This document shows, in pieces, positions 43,234 through 54,198 of a DNA stretch of 64,000 nt. Position 1 is the stretch's first letter. Each line of letters starts with the position of its first letter. Under the pieces are notes generated by a model that was given only the letters and a program-made list of their open reading frames with translations, was not told the DNA's origin and did not search any database. The DNA comes from Heterotrichella gracilis (Eukaryota > Sar > Xanthophyceae > Tribonematales > Xanthonemataceae), in assembly GCA_032358255.1 (NCBI GenBank), contig JAULBX010000448.1, positions 95,359 to 159,358 of the forward strand. Reading direction: 5' to 3'. The position numbers and the translations under genes were made by a program.

Positions 43234-44529
43234 ATGGCGAAGCCCCGCACCAGGACGTTGACCACCCGCACCACCATCCACGACCTGCCAGACCCCATCC
43301 TGCAGGAGGTGCTGGGGCAGCTGCTGTTGATAAGCGAGCGTGTGCGCGCCCAGGTGGTGTGCAGGCGCTGGCGGGCGGCCCTGCAGGGGCCAAGCGCAGC
43401 ATGGGGCGACTTATGGATGGGGGCGTTGGCCAATCATGTCGATGAAATGGCATTCCTCATGCAGGGCGGTGTCCCGGCCGTACCCCAGAGGCAGACGCGC
43501 TCCCAGGCCCGTCTGGCAGCAGCGGCCACCCCCCTTGCCACACTCACCAGCAGCACCAGCCTGCTTCCCAGGCTAGCACACACGCACACCATCTGCTTTG
43601 GAGGGCAGGGCGAGTACCTGCCTCTCCTGCAGGCTGCAACCTCCGCCCACATGCGCCACCTGGACGATGTGGTGGTGCGTGCGGCAGATGGACACAGCGC
43701 TGTGCAGGCCCTGGCAGCGCTGTGTGCCCTGACAGGCCTGGAGACGCTCACGCTGGGTTGTGATTGGGGGGGAGGTGATGCACAGGCCGTGAGCAGCGGG
43801 GGCTTCTCAAGCACGCTGGCAGGCCTAGGGCAGCTGACGTGCCTCCAGAGCCTAAATCTATACATGACTGGGGAGTGGCCCGCCAGCGCCTTTCCTGGTA
43901 TGGATTTCCTCTCCAGCCTGCAGGGCCCCTTGTCGCTCACGCTCCCTATCTACGCCGTCCCGTTCCTGCCGCCACTGCCCAGCCTGCACCGGCTGTGCAT
44001 CGATGCTGACAGCCACTCCATTCATGGCTGTGAGGGGTGGGTGGAGGCGCTGGTTCCCATGGTGAGCTTGGACAGCCTAGAGCTTGTGGTGTCCGACATC
44101 TACGATGACTGGGAGGATGTCATCGATGAGCGATGGGACTTGTCTCAGCTGGTGGCGCTCACCCAGTTGTCGGTGACGGTGACCGATGCGGTCGCTCTCC
44201 CAATCGCCAGCCTGCCAGCTGCCCTGAAAGAGCTGGATGTTCAAGCGAGCCTAGAATCTGATGGGTCCGTCATAGAGCCGCAGCACATGCTTCCGGTTGC
44301 GGGCAACAGGCTCCAGGCGCTCACCCAGCTTACGCGCCTCACGCTGCCGATCCTCCCCAACACAAATCTCGAGGGATTGCTGGCTGGGTTGGTGTCCCTG
44401 GAGGTGTTGGAGCTGGATAATGAGTGGTGGTGGGCGAGCTCGGAAGAAGATGATTACCACAATGGGGACTACACCCATCCACGCCTGCCCGCATTTCAAG
44501 AATGGAAAAGAATTTTGCAAAATAGATAG
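43234..44529 (+). CDS. F-box/LRR protein, array copy 4, altered C-terminus
   Basis: Single coding exon, 431 aa, from gccATGG. F-box: IHDLPDPILQEVLGQLLLI, VCRRWRAALQGPSAAWG. The LRR body follows the family to HPRLPAF. Then the sequence departs abruptly (QEWKRILQNR-TAG) where copies 1-3 continue about 15-20 residues, so the 3' end was replaced or truncated. Otherwise it is open and well conserved, and likely functional as an F-box receptor. Confidence 0.86.
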   Translation: MAKPRTRTLTTRTTIHDLPDPILQEVLGQLLLISERVRAQVVCRRWRAALQGPSAAWGDLWMGALANHVDEMAFLMQGGVPAVPQRQTRSQARLAAAATPLATLTSSTSLLPRLAHTHTICFGGQGEYLPLLQAATSAHMRHLDDVVVRAADGHSAVQALAALCALTGLETLTLGCDWGGGDAQAVSSGGFSSTLAGLGQLTCLQSLNLYMTGEWPASAFPGMDFLSSLQGPLSLTLPIYAVPFLPPLPSLHRLCIDADSHSIHGCEGWVEALVPMVSLDSLELVVSDIYDDWEDVIDERWDLSQLVALTQLSVTVTDAVALPIASLPAALKELDVQASLESDGSVIEPQHMLPVAGNRLQALTQLTRLTLPILPNTNLEGLLAGLVSLEVLELDNEWWWASSEEDDYHNGDYTHPRLPAFQEWKRILQNR

Positions 44530-44987
44530 TGCCATGTTGCACAACAAGGTCCTCAATATAAAAGGCAACTCAATTGCTCAGAACTCAGAGACCTGTCAAG
44601 TGCATTGCAAATATCTTTTTTCTGCCACGTTGCAGCATCATGTGTCATGAATGATCAGGTCCCATATTACTGGCTGTCGTAGAACATTGTGACTAGCCTC
44701 CTGGCACAGTTCCACCACAGCCTGCCCTAACGGTGTGCAACACAATCTGTCACACAAGTTGTGCCACAGCCACTGCTGGCAGCCAACGTCAATTATGCCA
44801 TGCAAAGATGCTGCTGCTCTTGCTGGCCGCTGCTACGCCCGCGCCTGGCATTAATTTTGGGTGCCCGAATGGGGGAGAGCTGATCTACACCGTTTATGGC
44901 ATACCCTTCAATGTGTCCCCTCGCCCCGCTGCGCCCTGCCATAACTAAATAAGTGTGGTCCAGGACGGTACTTAATCCCCTTCACCT

Positions 44988-47341
44988 TTATTGCTTTTCT
45001 TTTTGCGCCCTGCAGAAGCAGTTTGGTGCGTGGTCGTCCACCATGCCCGCTGCCTGCATGAAGGCGTAGCAAATGGTGGGGCCCACAAAGGAAAACCCTA
45101 GGGCTTTCAGCGCGGAGCACATGGCCTGGGACTCCGCCGTCCTGCACAGGCACAGGCCAGTCAAAACCCTAGCAAATGGTATTTTGAATACCCTAGGGCC
45201 TTGTGGACAGAGCACATGGCCTGGACGCTGTCATCCTGTACAAGGCAGAGCACAGTCACAACAAGAGCTGACCTATGATCAGCAACATCTGAGGTAGGCT
45301 ACATCAGATGTAGAAGATGCAGTCAATGTGTCAGATGGGCGCCGACCTCTCCATGCAAACCCAGGCGCACGCAACAGAGATGGAGGCATGCATGTCCATT
45401 GTTCTGCGGTGGTGGGTGCTATCAGTGTTCATTGAGTGAGTCATGACAGTGATCACTGTGGCCATTTGCCTTACTTGCTGGGCAGCGCCGCCTCCCCTGC
45501 CACCTGGGTGTTGACGATAGGCTTTCCCCCTGGCACAAACCCCCACAGATAAGTGCTCAGTGAGCCGTGCTTCTGCTGCACCTCCACCACCCGCCTGCAG
45601 GATACATGGGTGCGGGGTTACAAGTCATCCCCTCCACCCTCACAAGGTGAAGGTGCGTGCGGGTGAAACACTGCTGTTGGTGTGGCAATGCTATGGGTCA
45701 GTGTTAGAGAGTTGGCTGCATGCAACCTCAGCACTTCAGCCAGGTCCGTGCATGGCAACGTGGCGATGCAATGCGACGTGGGTACAGTGGGACGATACTG
45801 ATGATGCTCAATTGACTGCCATGTGGCAACGTGGCAGTCATGTAGTGATTATGGGTGTGGCGGTCCGACAAGAGACGATGATGATGTTGTGCCAATGCAG
45901 CGGTAAGAGGTTGAGCATGTGGGAATGTGGCAGCAGGCTGCTGCTGCACTGGGCCCTGTAAGTCATTTGTTCCCTTTATGACACAATGGCACCACACACA
46001 CCACGTGCTGCTTCTCCAGCCTGCACTCACCTCGCGTTGTTGATTGTGCTGGTGATTTTGCCCCTGTGCCGCACCACGCCACTGTCGGGCTGCAGGAGCG
46101 CTTCTATGTCTGACTCGCCGAGGGCCGCCACGGCAACTGGGTCAAACCCTAGGAAACCCTTGCGGTAGGCCTCGCGCTTGGCCAGGATGGTGGCCCAGCT
46201 GAGGCCGGCCTGGGGCAAGGGGTTTGGGGTAAAATGTAGTTGGCGAGGGATCTGGTAGGGTTTGAGAATGGGTCACCGTTGCAAGCTTCCATGTGGTACC
46301 CATCCCATGCAAGACAAGGGGGGGCTTCATGATGCCTCAAGGCTGTCTGGCATGGTTTCCGTGCTTTTGCAATAGGGTTCTCAATAGGGTAATTGGTGCA
46401 GACGTTTCACATGCTTGAATACCATCGAGCTCAGGCTCGAGCTCAGGCAAGGGGGATGCAGACATGTGTGCACTGGATTCAGAATACAATAACATACTAC
46501 AGCACCCCGGGGCTGTATTGTGTACCAGCAAGGGTATAGACCATACCACTCCTTGCATCCACTTCTCACCTGTGCCCCTTCCAAGGTGAGCAGCTCAAAG
46601 AGGGTGACGTCATCGTGCACAGGCCTGCCCCACTCCTCGTCGTGGTACCGCACGTGCTCCGCCAGCACAGCTTTTGGTGCCATGTACGCCCACCGACACC
46701 TGAGGGCAGTGGGTCGATATGAAGGGGTCGTGCTGTGCGTGCTGTGAAAGGGAAGCTGCAAGGTGCAGGCTTGTAGCGGGTTTAAGGAAAGGGACAGGTG
46801 CCAAATACAAGGGTAGGCAGTCAAAAGAGGTTGCGTTGAGCTGTCATAGGGTGGGGCGGGGAAACCATACATCGTGATGGGCGTGCTGCGTGGTGCTTGG
46901 ACCAAGCTGACAGATATACAAACACCGGAATGCTACGCTTTGATAAGTATGTGCCACAAACCACTGCCGTCTGGTTGTGGATGGATACGCACAGGCAGAT
47001 GCATGCATGCATGTGCGTAATGCATGCATATATTTGCGAGGATCCACCCACCTTTCCAGCCCGTCAGGCCACTGCGAGGTCTTGTCTGCTCCCTTATCCA
47101 CGTCAGCATCCTTCACAGCTTTCTTGCTCCTCCGTCGCTTTGCACCGTCCCCTTCAACACCTGCTGCAGTGCTCGCCCTGTTGCGCCCAGATGCCATGCC
47201 ACCCACAGCAACGCTCCCCGCGGTGCAAGGCGCGCCACAACCTGTTAGTTCTTTCAAAGTTGATCGAAGACGCAAGCAGGCTGTGTGGCGGGTAAAAAGC
47301 GCAGGGTGCAGGGAGCGGTACGCTGCGAGTGTGCTGCGCAT
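44988..47341 (-). CDS. TAG: DNA-3-methyladenine glycosylase I (Tag family)
   Basis: Five exons join in phase: 47341-47052, 46699-46570, 46209-46031, 45594-45475, 45141-44988, giving about 290 aa. Exon 1 encodes an Arg/Ser/Thr-rich N-terminus suggestive of plastid or mitochondrial import, then a Lys/Arg-rich linker. The catalytic domain follows E. coli Tag: RCRW (zinc Cys), YHDEEWG (zinc His), FELLTLEGAQAGLSWATIL, KREAYRKGF, FDPVAVA, then FVGPTICYAFMQAAGMVDDH and the C-terminal H-x3-C zinc pair. Known role: removes 3-methyladenine from alkylated DNA to start base-excision repair. A second ATG lies about 50 codons into exon 1 (GGMASG) and could give a non-targeted form. Confidence 0.93.
45185..45245 (-). 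repeat. Partial copy of the 5' end of the TAG last exon
   Basis: CCCTAGGGC-TT, AGCACATGGCCTGG and CCTGYACA-GG in this order match 45100-45150, in the upstream intron. Diverged. Confidence 0.7.
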
Positions 47342-48287
47342 GCTGTGCTGGCAGAAAATTGTTGTGAAGTGCTGGGTGGAGCATGTCTTGTTTACATGAA
47401 GTTTCCTTGGCAGTGACCTTATGTATAGGACGCCGCTTCATATAGCTTACCGGCCAGCCCTTATCAGAATTTGTATCATGCAAAGCTGCCCAAGTTTAGC
47501 GATAGTGCACCCCCCTTGTCCAGTGAGAGGGGAAGGGATGGACTTTGCCCATGGGCCACGCATGGGCAAATGCTGTCTTACTAATTAGTGGGTGTTGCGC
47601 AGTATATTTCTGTCACTACTCCAAAGTATTTCTTCCAAGTTCATGTTGTTGAAACAGCACTCATAATAGTCACCGTTATGTAAACTCCACTGGATACCTT
47701 GGACCCAACAACAGGTTCAACCTGCGCCTTTTCTGTGACGCTTACTTTGCCCACAACTTACCGTAAAAAAGGGAAACTAAAAACACCTACATCGTCCTTG
47801 TACTCCAGCTGCCTGGCAAGCAGGTGGAGTGGCGCAAGTCCGCCACTAAAGTTCAGGTTGCAGTGCAGAGACGTGTGTCCACAAAATAAGATAGTCACTA
47901 CCTGGCTAGGGTTCTTGCAACATGTACGCTTCAAGTTGGAGGCACAAAATATGCAGCGCGCTTTGGACCCGCAGCCTTCAGGCAATGGTCCACCCGCCAA
48001 CGCCATTTGCAATGGCACCGTTCCGCACCGTCCTCCCCAAGCTGTGCATAAATTGCCCAGGCTCCTTTCCATCCCCTCCACCCCCCGAGCTGTGTATTCT
48101 GGGTGCAAACCCCTTGCCCCCAGCAGCCCCAGCTTCCCATTGACCACCACGTCCAGCGGCTTTTTATAGACCTGGGTCTCCAGGCTTCTGCGGTGCAAAC
48201 ACCCCCCCCAGCACCCGCTGCCGATGGCGCAGCCCTCCCCTCTTCCCGCCAAGAGGTCCCGGTGATGAACCCCGCGCCCTCACCCTC
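47342..48287. other. Intergenic region upstream of TAG and downstream of glucokinase
   Basis: No independent gene. Holds a copy of the end of the glucokinase last exon (48104-48172) beyond the gene's stop. Confidence 0.6.
48104..48172 (-). repeat. Partial copy of the glucokinase last exon 3' part
   Basis: On the minus strand it encodes VVVNGKLGLLGA, matching VVINEKLGLLGAKEF in the real exon (source 48313-48383). It lies about 210 bp downstream of the stop. Confidence 0.85.
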
Positions 48288-51200
48288 TCATTCCGACATG
48301 GACAGCAGCCTGGTGGCAAACTCCTTTGCGCCCAGGAGGCCCAGCTTCTCGTTGATCACCACATACAGGGGCACCGTCTTGAGGAAGGCGTGGAACTTAG
48401 GGTTTTCGCGGTACAGGAAACCCTCCAGCACGCTGCCCATGTGCAGCCGCTCAAGCACCTGCGCAAGGGGAGTAGGATTGGTTGAAGTGTTCATGCAGCT
48501 GCTGCTAGGGTTTGGGATTTAGGGTGTAGGGTTTGGCAAGTGAAGAGATGGCTGGAGAACATGCCACCATTTCTCATCGAGCCTACCCACCACCACCAGG
48601 CTGCAGCATTGCAGTCCCCCCCCCTCCCTCGCCTCCGCATGCCAACCCTTTGCCTCACGCCAATTTGAGAAAGCAATGCATCCCATGCGACACACAATCA
48701 TCAACCTCCTCGCAAACCCAACTCCACAACCATCCTCAAATATTAAAAACAATCCACACTGCGCATGTGCCACAACCCTGCACACCATGACACCCCCGCA
48801 CACCCACCACCACCCTCTGCACTCACCTTTGGCGTGATGCCCCAGCACACATCCCCCCTCTCTTGTGCCAACTTAGGAAAGCAATGCAGGTCAACCCTTG
48901 CCTCGTACAACCTGAAGAAGCAATGCAAGCTGCGCATGTGCCACAACCCTGCACACCCACACCATCACACCCACACACCACCACCACCACCCACCTTTGG
49001 CGGGATGCCCCCGCACACATACACCCCCCCCCTCGCCAGCGTGCGCAGCGCCATCTGCCCCGCCTCCGCACCCACTATGGCCAAAAACATGTCCAGGGCC
49101 TCCACAGCCAGGGGGTCACTGCCATCCAGGGCGCTGCAGGTGATTTCGGAGGGACCCTGGGGTGGGGGAGAAGTGGGGGTTTCGTATGGCTAAGTCAGTG
49201 AACTTTAATGTGGAGGGAGGTGGGGGTGGTGCAATGGGGGTGTTGTCGGACAAGATGGTGGTGGAGTGGGTGGAATGAGAGAGGGCATGGATGTCCAGGG
49301 TTTCCACAGCCAAGCGTCACTGCCGTTGAGGGCACTGGTGGTGATTTCAGAGGAACCATGTGTAGGGTGGGCGAGTGTTGGGGGGATGGAGCTGGCGTAG
49401 CGGGACTGGGTATTCAGGGGACTGGTGAATATGCGACACAACTGCCTCATTACCCATCAACATGCAATTGTTGGCCTCATGGTAATGCAGAATCATGATA
49501 CTGCAAGTACTAAAATTCCCTGCTCAAGATTTTTTGTGCAAGAGTTTATTTAATGCATTTCTATTCCCTACATCCTGCAACGTGCTTTGCATAAGCGCAG
49601 CGCTAGTGTCGCCTCACCTTGACCATTGACATATCCATTTCTGGCCTGTTCTGCCTAATGTCGCTGCGCAGGAAGTTGTAGATGCGCTCAAGACCCACGC
49701 CGCACGCAACCTGGGGGAAGGGCAAGCTACTTAGGGTTTGAGTAGGGTTGAGATAGGGTTTTGCGCAGGAAGTTGTAGATGCGCAAGGCCCACGCCGCAC
49801 GCAACCTGGGACGGGGGAAGGTAGGGTAAGGGCTTTCGAGTTGGCATTTGGGCCAGGGTTGGCGCACCGTACCAGCGCCCCACGCCATCTACATCAGCAC
49901 GGGGGTGGTGAAGGCAGATGTGATGGCCAGGGGTTTGGGTGGATTTTGGATTAAAATGGGTGGGTTTTTTGTATGCTCTGTACCCCTACCTGTCATGTCA
50001 CTAACATATGTCGCTAACTCGCTGTGTGCCACCTATCACCCATCCCAAGCCCATAGCATGCTGCATGTTCAAGGTTTAGGCATAAGAAGTTCAGATGAGG
50101 GTTCCAGTGCAGCAATGAATGATGGGTGCACCCCTCACATACACCAGCCTGCAGTACCCTAGGGTGTCCTCGACGCAGAATTTGGAGTTTTTTTCATGGG
50201 TGCACCACTCACATACTCCAGCTCGCAGAACCCTAGGGTGTCCTCGATGTACCCCTGCAGCGCCCGCTGCTTCCACCCCCTTGGAGCAAACGTAGCATGC
50301 GCCCCCTCCGAGGGGAGCACCCGGTACTGGCCCACCTCCCACACAAGGTTGGCCTCGCCTAGCCCTGTGCCGGGGCCCAGGATGGCGATGGGCTCCTGCG
50401 GGGAGGTTGAGGGTTTGTAGGGTTTTAATATAGGGTTTGGAACATTCACACAAGGTTGGCCTCACCCAGCCCAGTGCCGGGGCCCAAAATGGCGATGGGC
50501 TCCTGCAGGGGAGTGGGGGGGGGGAGCTGGTAAACGTTCAGAACCTGGTACTAAGAGGTTTGGCTTTGAAGCTGGGATGCAAAAGCTTCATTACTCAGGT
50601 TAAATAGGGGACAATGATATTTTAAGAGTATATTTCAGTCATCATTAATGTCCCCCACAGTCGCAGGTATATAATCCATTATATTGATGTTTCCCACTTG
50701 TCCCTACCTCTGGTATGGCTGGCACATCGTTGATCTGCACCACGTCCTCTGGCAGCAGCCCCAGTATGCCGTACCCATTGGCCTCAAAGTCGTTCAGCAC
50801 AGCCACCCTGCACCATGGGCTTTGGTGAGATGCTGGCAAGGGTTTAGGGATTAGGGTTTAGAACGTAAGATTCAAGGTGGAATCTTACATTATAAGGTGC
50901 TGACAAAGGGTTTATTGTTTATGGTGTAAGATTGGGTGCTTTCTTTCACAGTCGTTTCAGCACAGCCACCCCAACTCACACCATGCCATCAGCCGAGGAA
51001 CTTTCAAGGCAGCCTGTTGCATCGCAGGTCATGAGCTGTGATGAAACCCGACATTGAACTGTGATGTCCGCAGCATTGATCACCAGCCTGTGGAGTTTGG
51101 TGAGCTGACACCGCTGGCTGATAAAAAACCGTAAACCCTAACATTTGCATTCCAACCGGCCAGCCAGATCGTTCAAAATTGCGCCGCATGACGCCATGAG

Positions 51201-52767
51201 ACTCACGCGTGAGAAACAGGCAGCGCTCCTGCATTCTTTAGGGTTTAGGGTTGCGCGCACCTCCAGCCGTATGTCTTGTTGATTTCGGCACCGTCGATCA
51301 CCCAGCCCTGGCGGTTGGTCAGCTGACACCGCTGGCTGACCACTGGGCCCGCGCATGCAAAGGCTGCGGACTTGATCTGGACATCCGAGTGGGTGGCCAC
51401 GTAGCTCGCCAGGGCGTCGTTGAAGGTCTCAAACTCCAGGGTGGGGATGATCTGCAGGGCGACGGGGGGTCCTGTTAGTGCGTGCTAGGGTTCAGGGACT
51501 AGGGTTCCGGTCGGGGTTAAGTTTAGGGTTCAGGGACTAGGGTTTCGGTCGGGGTGGAGGGGCTTGCCACAAGCTTGCAAGGGACCTGCTTGAGTAATAC
51601 GTGCTACAGTAGGATCCTATTGTGGCGTGTGGCCTTGTGGCAGCTTTATAGGGTTGCACCATCTGCCTTGGACCCTAAACCCTAGACCACAAGTCCTGTT
51701 GCTCCTCCATCAGACAAGGTTAGGACAAGTTCCCGCGAATGCGTACACTATCACGTGTAGGTAGCAAGGGGTGGAAGATATCGAGGGGTGGATGTTGTGA
51801 GAGGTGCATGGGGGCGAAAGGGGTATGCGCCTCACCGTTTCGTCTATGAAGGTGCTGCTTGAAGCCCCTGAGCCAGCCACCACACCAGTCACCACCCTCC
51901 ATAGCTGAAAGCGGCAGTTGGTGCCGCCAATGTCAGCGATGATGACGGCCTGCGATCCCTGGGAGCCACAGAAAGGCAACTAAAACCGCTGATATCCTCA
52001 CAAAGACTTGCTGTGAGGCCATTGGGGTAAAGAAGCGGTGGCATGGTTGGCTTGATTAGGAGCTTCACCACAGTATCCAGAGCGAGTAAGAGTGCAGAGT
52101 GCCTTCAAGCTCTAGGGTGACTTGTGTACACTTTTACACCTACCTGCGCAGCAGCTAGCACTGGTGCTTTGCTGGGCTTTGCCGTTGCAGATGCCATTGG
52201 CGCAGGGCGCACCCATGGGGCACGACCTGCTTTGGGGAAGGGCTTCAAGTCAGCTAAAACAGCCACAGGATGCACTGAATATGTTGCTGTGCAACCTTAG
52301 CAGAAGTACTGCCCCGAGTGGTCCTGTGAGGTTGTGTCGTGGTCAAAGTGGGCATGTCATGCAGATGTGACACCCTGGAAACGCTTGTGGCAAGCAGCTG
52401 CTGGGGTTTCGAGAGGTTCCTAGACGACTACATTGGTTCTAAGCCCTGGCTAGGTACAACAGCGCTTCACTCAACCGTGTTCCGCTGCGGGATTGTGCTG
52501 TGGAATTGAGTAGATGGACTGCAATGCATGCATATGTGTCACCCAGACATGCAGCACGCCACCAACCCACACCTCCGATCCTTTCACGGTGACAAGCTCG
52601 GGTGAAAGCCCCAGATGCAACGTACCTGTACGTCTCGTTCCAGCTAGTTGGTGCTGGAAACCTCGTAATTGTGTGTTGAGTGACGGGCGAGGTGGGTCGA
52701 CCGCTAGGGCACGCGCTGGCCTGGCGCAAGGGGTGGCGCGCAAGGCAGATGCTGTAGCGACCTTCAT
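48288..52767 (-). CDS. GLK: Bacterial-type glucokinase, probably plastid-targeted
   Basis: Eight exons: 52767-52573 (candidate transit peptide), 51958-51836, 51451-51261, 50807-50708, 50395-50213, 49710-49618, 49156-48995, 48458-48288; about 405 aa. Exons 2-8 are in phase and give the bacterial Glk fold: IIADIGGTNCRFQLW (ATP phosphate loop), AAFACAGPV, TNRQGWVIDG, VAVLNDFEANGYG with the catalytic Asp, AILGPGTGLGEA, SEGAHATFAPR, VACGVGLERIYNFL, GGVYVCGGIPPK and VINEKLGLLGA. Known role: ATP-dependent phosphorylation of glucose to glucose-6-phosphate. Exon 1 is inferred from an ATG opening an Ala/Arg/Ser-rich presequence and a phase-0 donor; it is the least certain part. The many introns exclude bacterial contamination. 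Several introns contain partial exon copies. Confidence 0.92.
48826..48875 (-). repeat. Partial copy of the 3' end of glucokinase exon 7
   Basis: CACCTTTGGCGTGATGCCCC and GCACACAT match the exon 7 end and donor (source 48988-49035), with shared flanking CAACCCTGCACACC. In the downstream intron. Confidence 0.85.
49285..49360 (-). repeat. Partial copy of the 5' end of glucokinase exon 7
   Basis: ATGTCCAGGGTTTCCACAGC, then TCACTGCCGTTGAGGGC and GTGATTTCAGAGG match 49090-49157. Upstream intron. Confidence 0.88.
49759..49810 (-). repeat. Partial copy of the 5' end of glucokinase exon 6
   Basis: GCGCAGGAAGTTGTAGATGC and GCCCACGCCGCACGCAACCT match 49665-49715 with a three-base difference in length. 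The acceptor is retained, and a CCCTA/TAGGGTTT tract lies between the copies. Confidence 0.92.
50128..50180 (-). repeat. Partial copy of the 3' end of glucokinase exon 5
   Basis: GGGTGCACC-CTCACATAC and ACCCTAGGGTGTCCTCGA match 50198-50252, including the donor. Downstream intron. Confidence 0.9.
50447..50510 (-). repeat. Partial copy of the 5' end of glucokinase exon 5
   Basis: About 60 bp matching 50341-50400 with only five or six mismatches by eye, acceptor included. One of the youngest-looking copies. Confidence 0.93.
50949..50978 (-). repeat. Partial copy of the 5' end of glucokinase exon 4
   Basis: GTCGTT-CAGCACAGCCACCC matches 50789-50808. Upstream intron. Confidence 0.75.
51075..51128 (-). 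repeat. Partial copy of the glucokinase exon 3 3' part
   Basis: TTGATCACCAGCC, then TTGGTGAGCTGACACCGCTG match 51293-51340. Downstream intron. Confidence 0.85.
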
Positions 52768-54198
52768 AACGGTTATTGCAGCTAAATGTAGAGCTACGTG
52801 CGACGGATTTCGCGAGTACTACAGCCACTCTTGTCACACCAGTCCCGGCATGCCATCAACTGTGATGCCAGGGCAAGACTTAGGCAGATCAACAGCAACG
52901 GCGCGATGGGAGGAGCAACATCGACTTGCGTTACGAAAAGTGTTAGTGAGCCGTTCTCAAAGCTCCTTACTTGACAGCTCACCTACTGCTGCCTTCAAGC
53001 ACCCACCCAAAGTTTGCCCGCTGACTGTGTCGGGAAACTGCTGAAAACCCCAGGATAGGGTAAAGTTCTACATGTTTACAAGGAAACCCTTACCGGTTCA
53101 CAATGGCCATCAGGTGCGTACCATGGCCGAGCAAATACAGGGCAATGATTGGCAAGAATCGACGTAGATTTCCGCAGTAGTCAGCACAAAAGCTAGGGGC
53201 ACCCCGTACACATACAAATGAATGGATAATTTGAAGAGGTTTGCACACCCAGCTGCTGGTTCTACCCAGGGCTTTTTGGACCCACAAATGAAGCTGAACC
53301 ACTCGCCGTGAAGCCCAGCGCAGTGAACCCAAAAGCGTTGGCTTGCCCACAAAAGCCAGCAGCGCGCCCCTGTCCCCCCCACACGTCACGATACAATGAC
53401 ACAAGGAAAAGAAAAAAAAGGCCTGGAAAGTGCTCAGTGTCCAGAAAGAAATGCCAAAAGCTTTAATTAGGCGACGAACACAATTCTTTACCGTCTAAAC
53501 TGGAACGAAGCTGCAGCTCTAATGGTTTGCAATTTCCTGTTAAAAAGGTCATGCATATCGCTTCCTAGCGCTGGCGCCGCTGCTCGTGACATCTCAATGC
53601 ACTCCCATGGCCCAGCCAGCCACTCGCCAATCCCTATGCAACAGGTATCAGCCACTCGCCAATCCCTATGCGACAGGTATCAGCCACCCACAAACCACTA
53701 CAAATAACCAAGCACCACCATGCGCGTCTATTGACCATGGACACCCCACTGTTGTTTGGCCTACCAGCAAACCTACCAGCCATAAGCACGCCCACCACCA
53801 TCCCGCCACAACCCCACCAAGCAAAAATACATCGCAGGTCGGTAGTCACTGTAGTCTTGAGGAGCTGTGAATGCCACATCGCCCCTTCACAGCCATCGCC
53901 CCTACACCCTTCCCTCGCCACATTAATCTAATAACCAAGATGCACTGCGTCTCATCACGCACAATGCCCTCTTGAAGCATAAAAAGGGGAAAAAAGACCC
54001 TTTATTTAGCATCAGATGGCTGTGTGTGCGCTCATCCACGGCCTCCACCCCATGCTTATCCTCATCTCTTGCTACTCCACCAGCGTGACCATGGCGGTGA
54101 GGTCAATCCCCACAATGCACCTCCCCCTGCCTAGCTCCTCACACGCTGCCACATCCCAGAGTGCCAAAGAGGGATGGGCAGTGGGTGGCCAACGGCCC
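52768..54198. other. Intergenic region between glucokinase and PP2C
   Basis: No supported gene. Contains the minisatellite at 53617-53688 and a 104-codon antisense open frame at 53090-53404 without recognisable features. Confidence 0.5.
53617..53688. repeat. 32-bp minisatellite, 2.25 copies
   Basis: Units 53617-53648 and 53649-53680 differ by one base, followed by a partial third unit. Intergenic. Confidence 0.95.

Noticed and set aside
48288-52767. Bacterial contamination, suggested by a bacterial-type glucokinase
   Set aside because: The gene is split by GT-AG introns with the same repeat features as its neighbours.
53617-53688. CRISPR-like repeat
   Set aside because: Units are adjacent with no spacers; it is a minisatellite in a eukaryotic genome.
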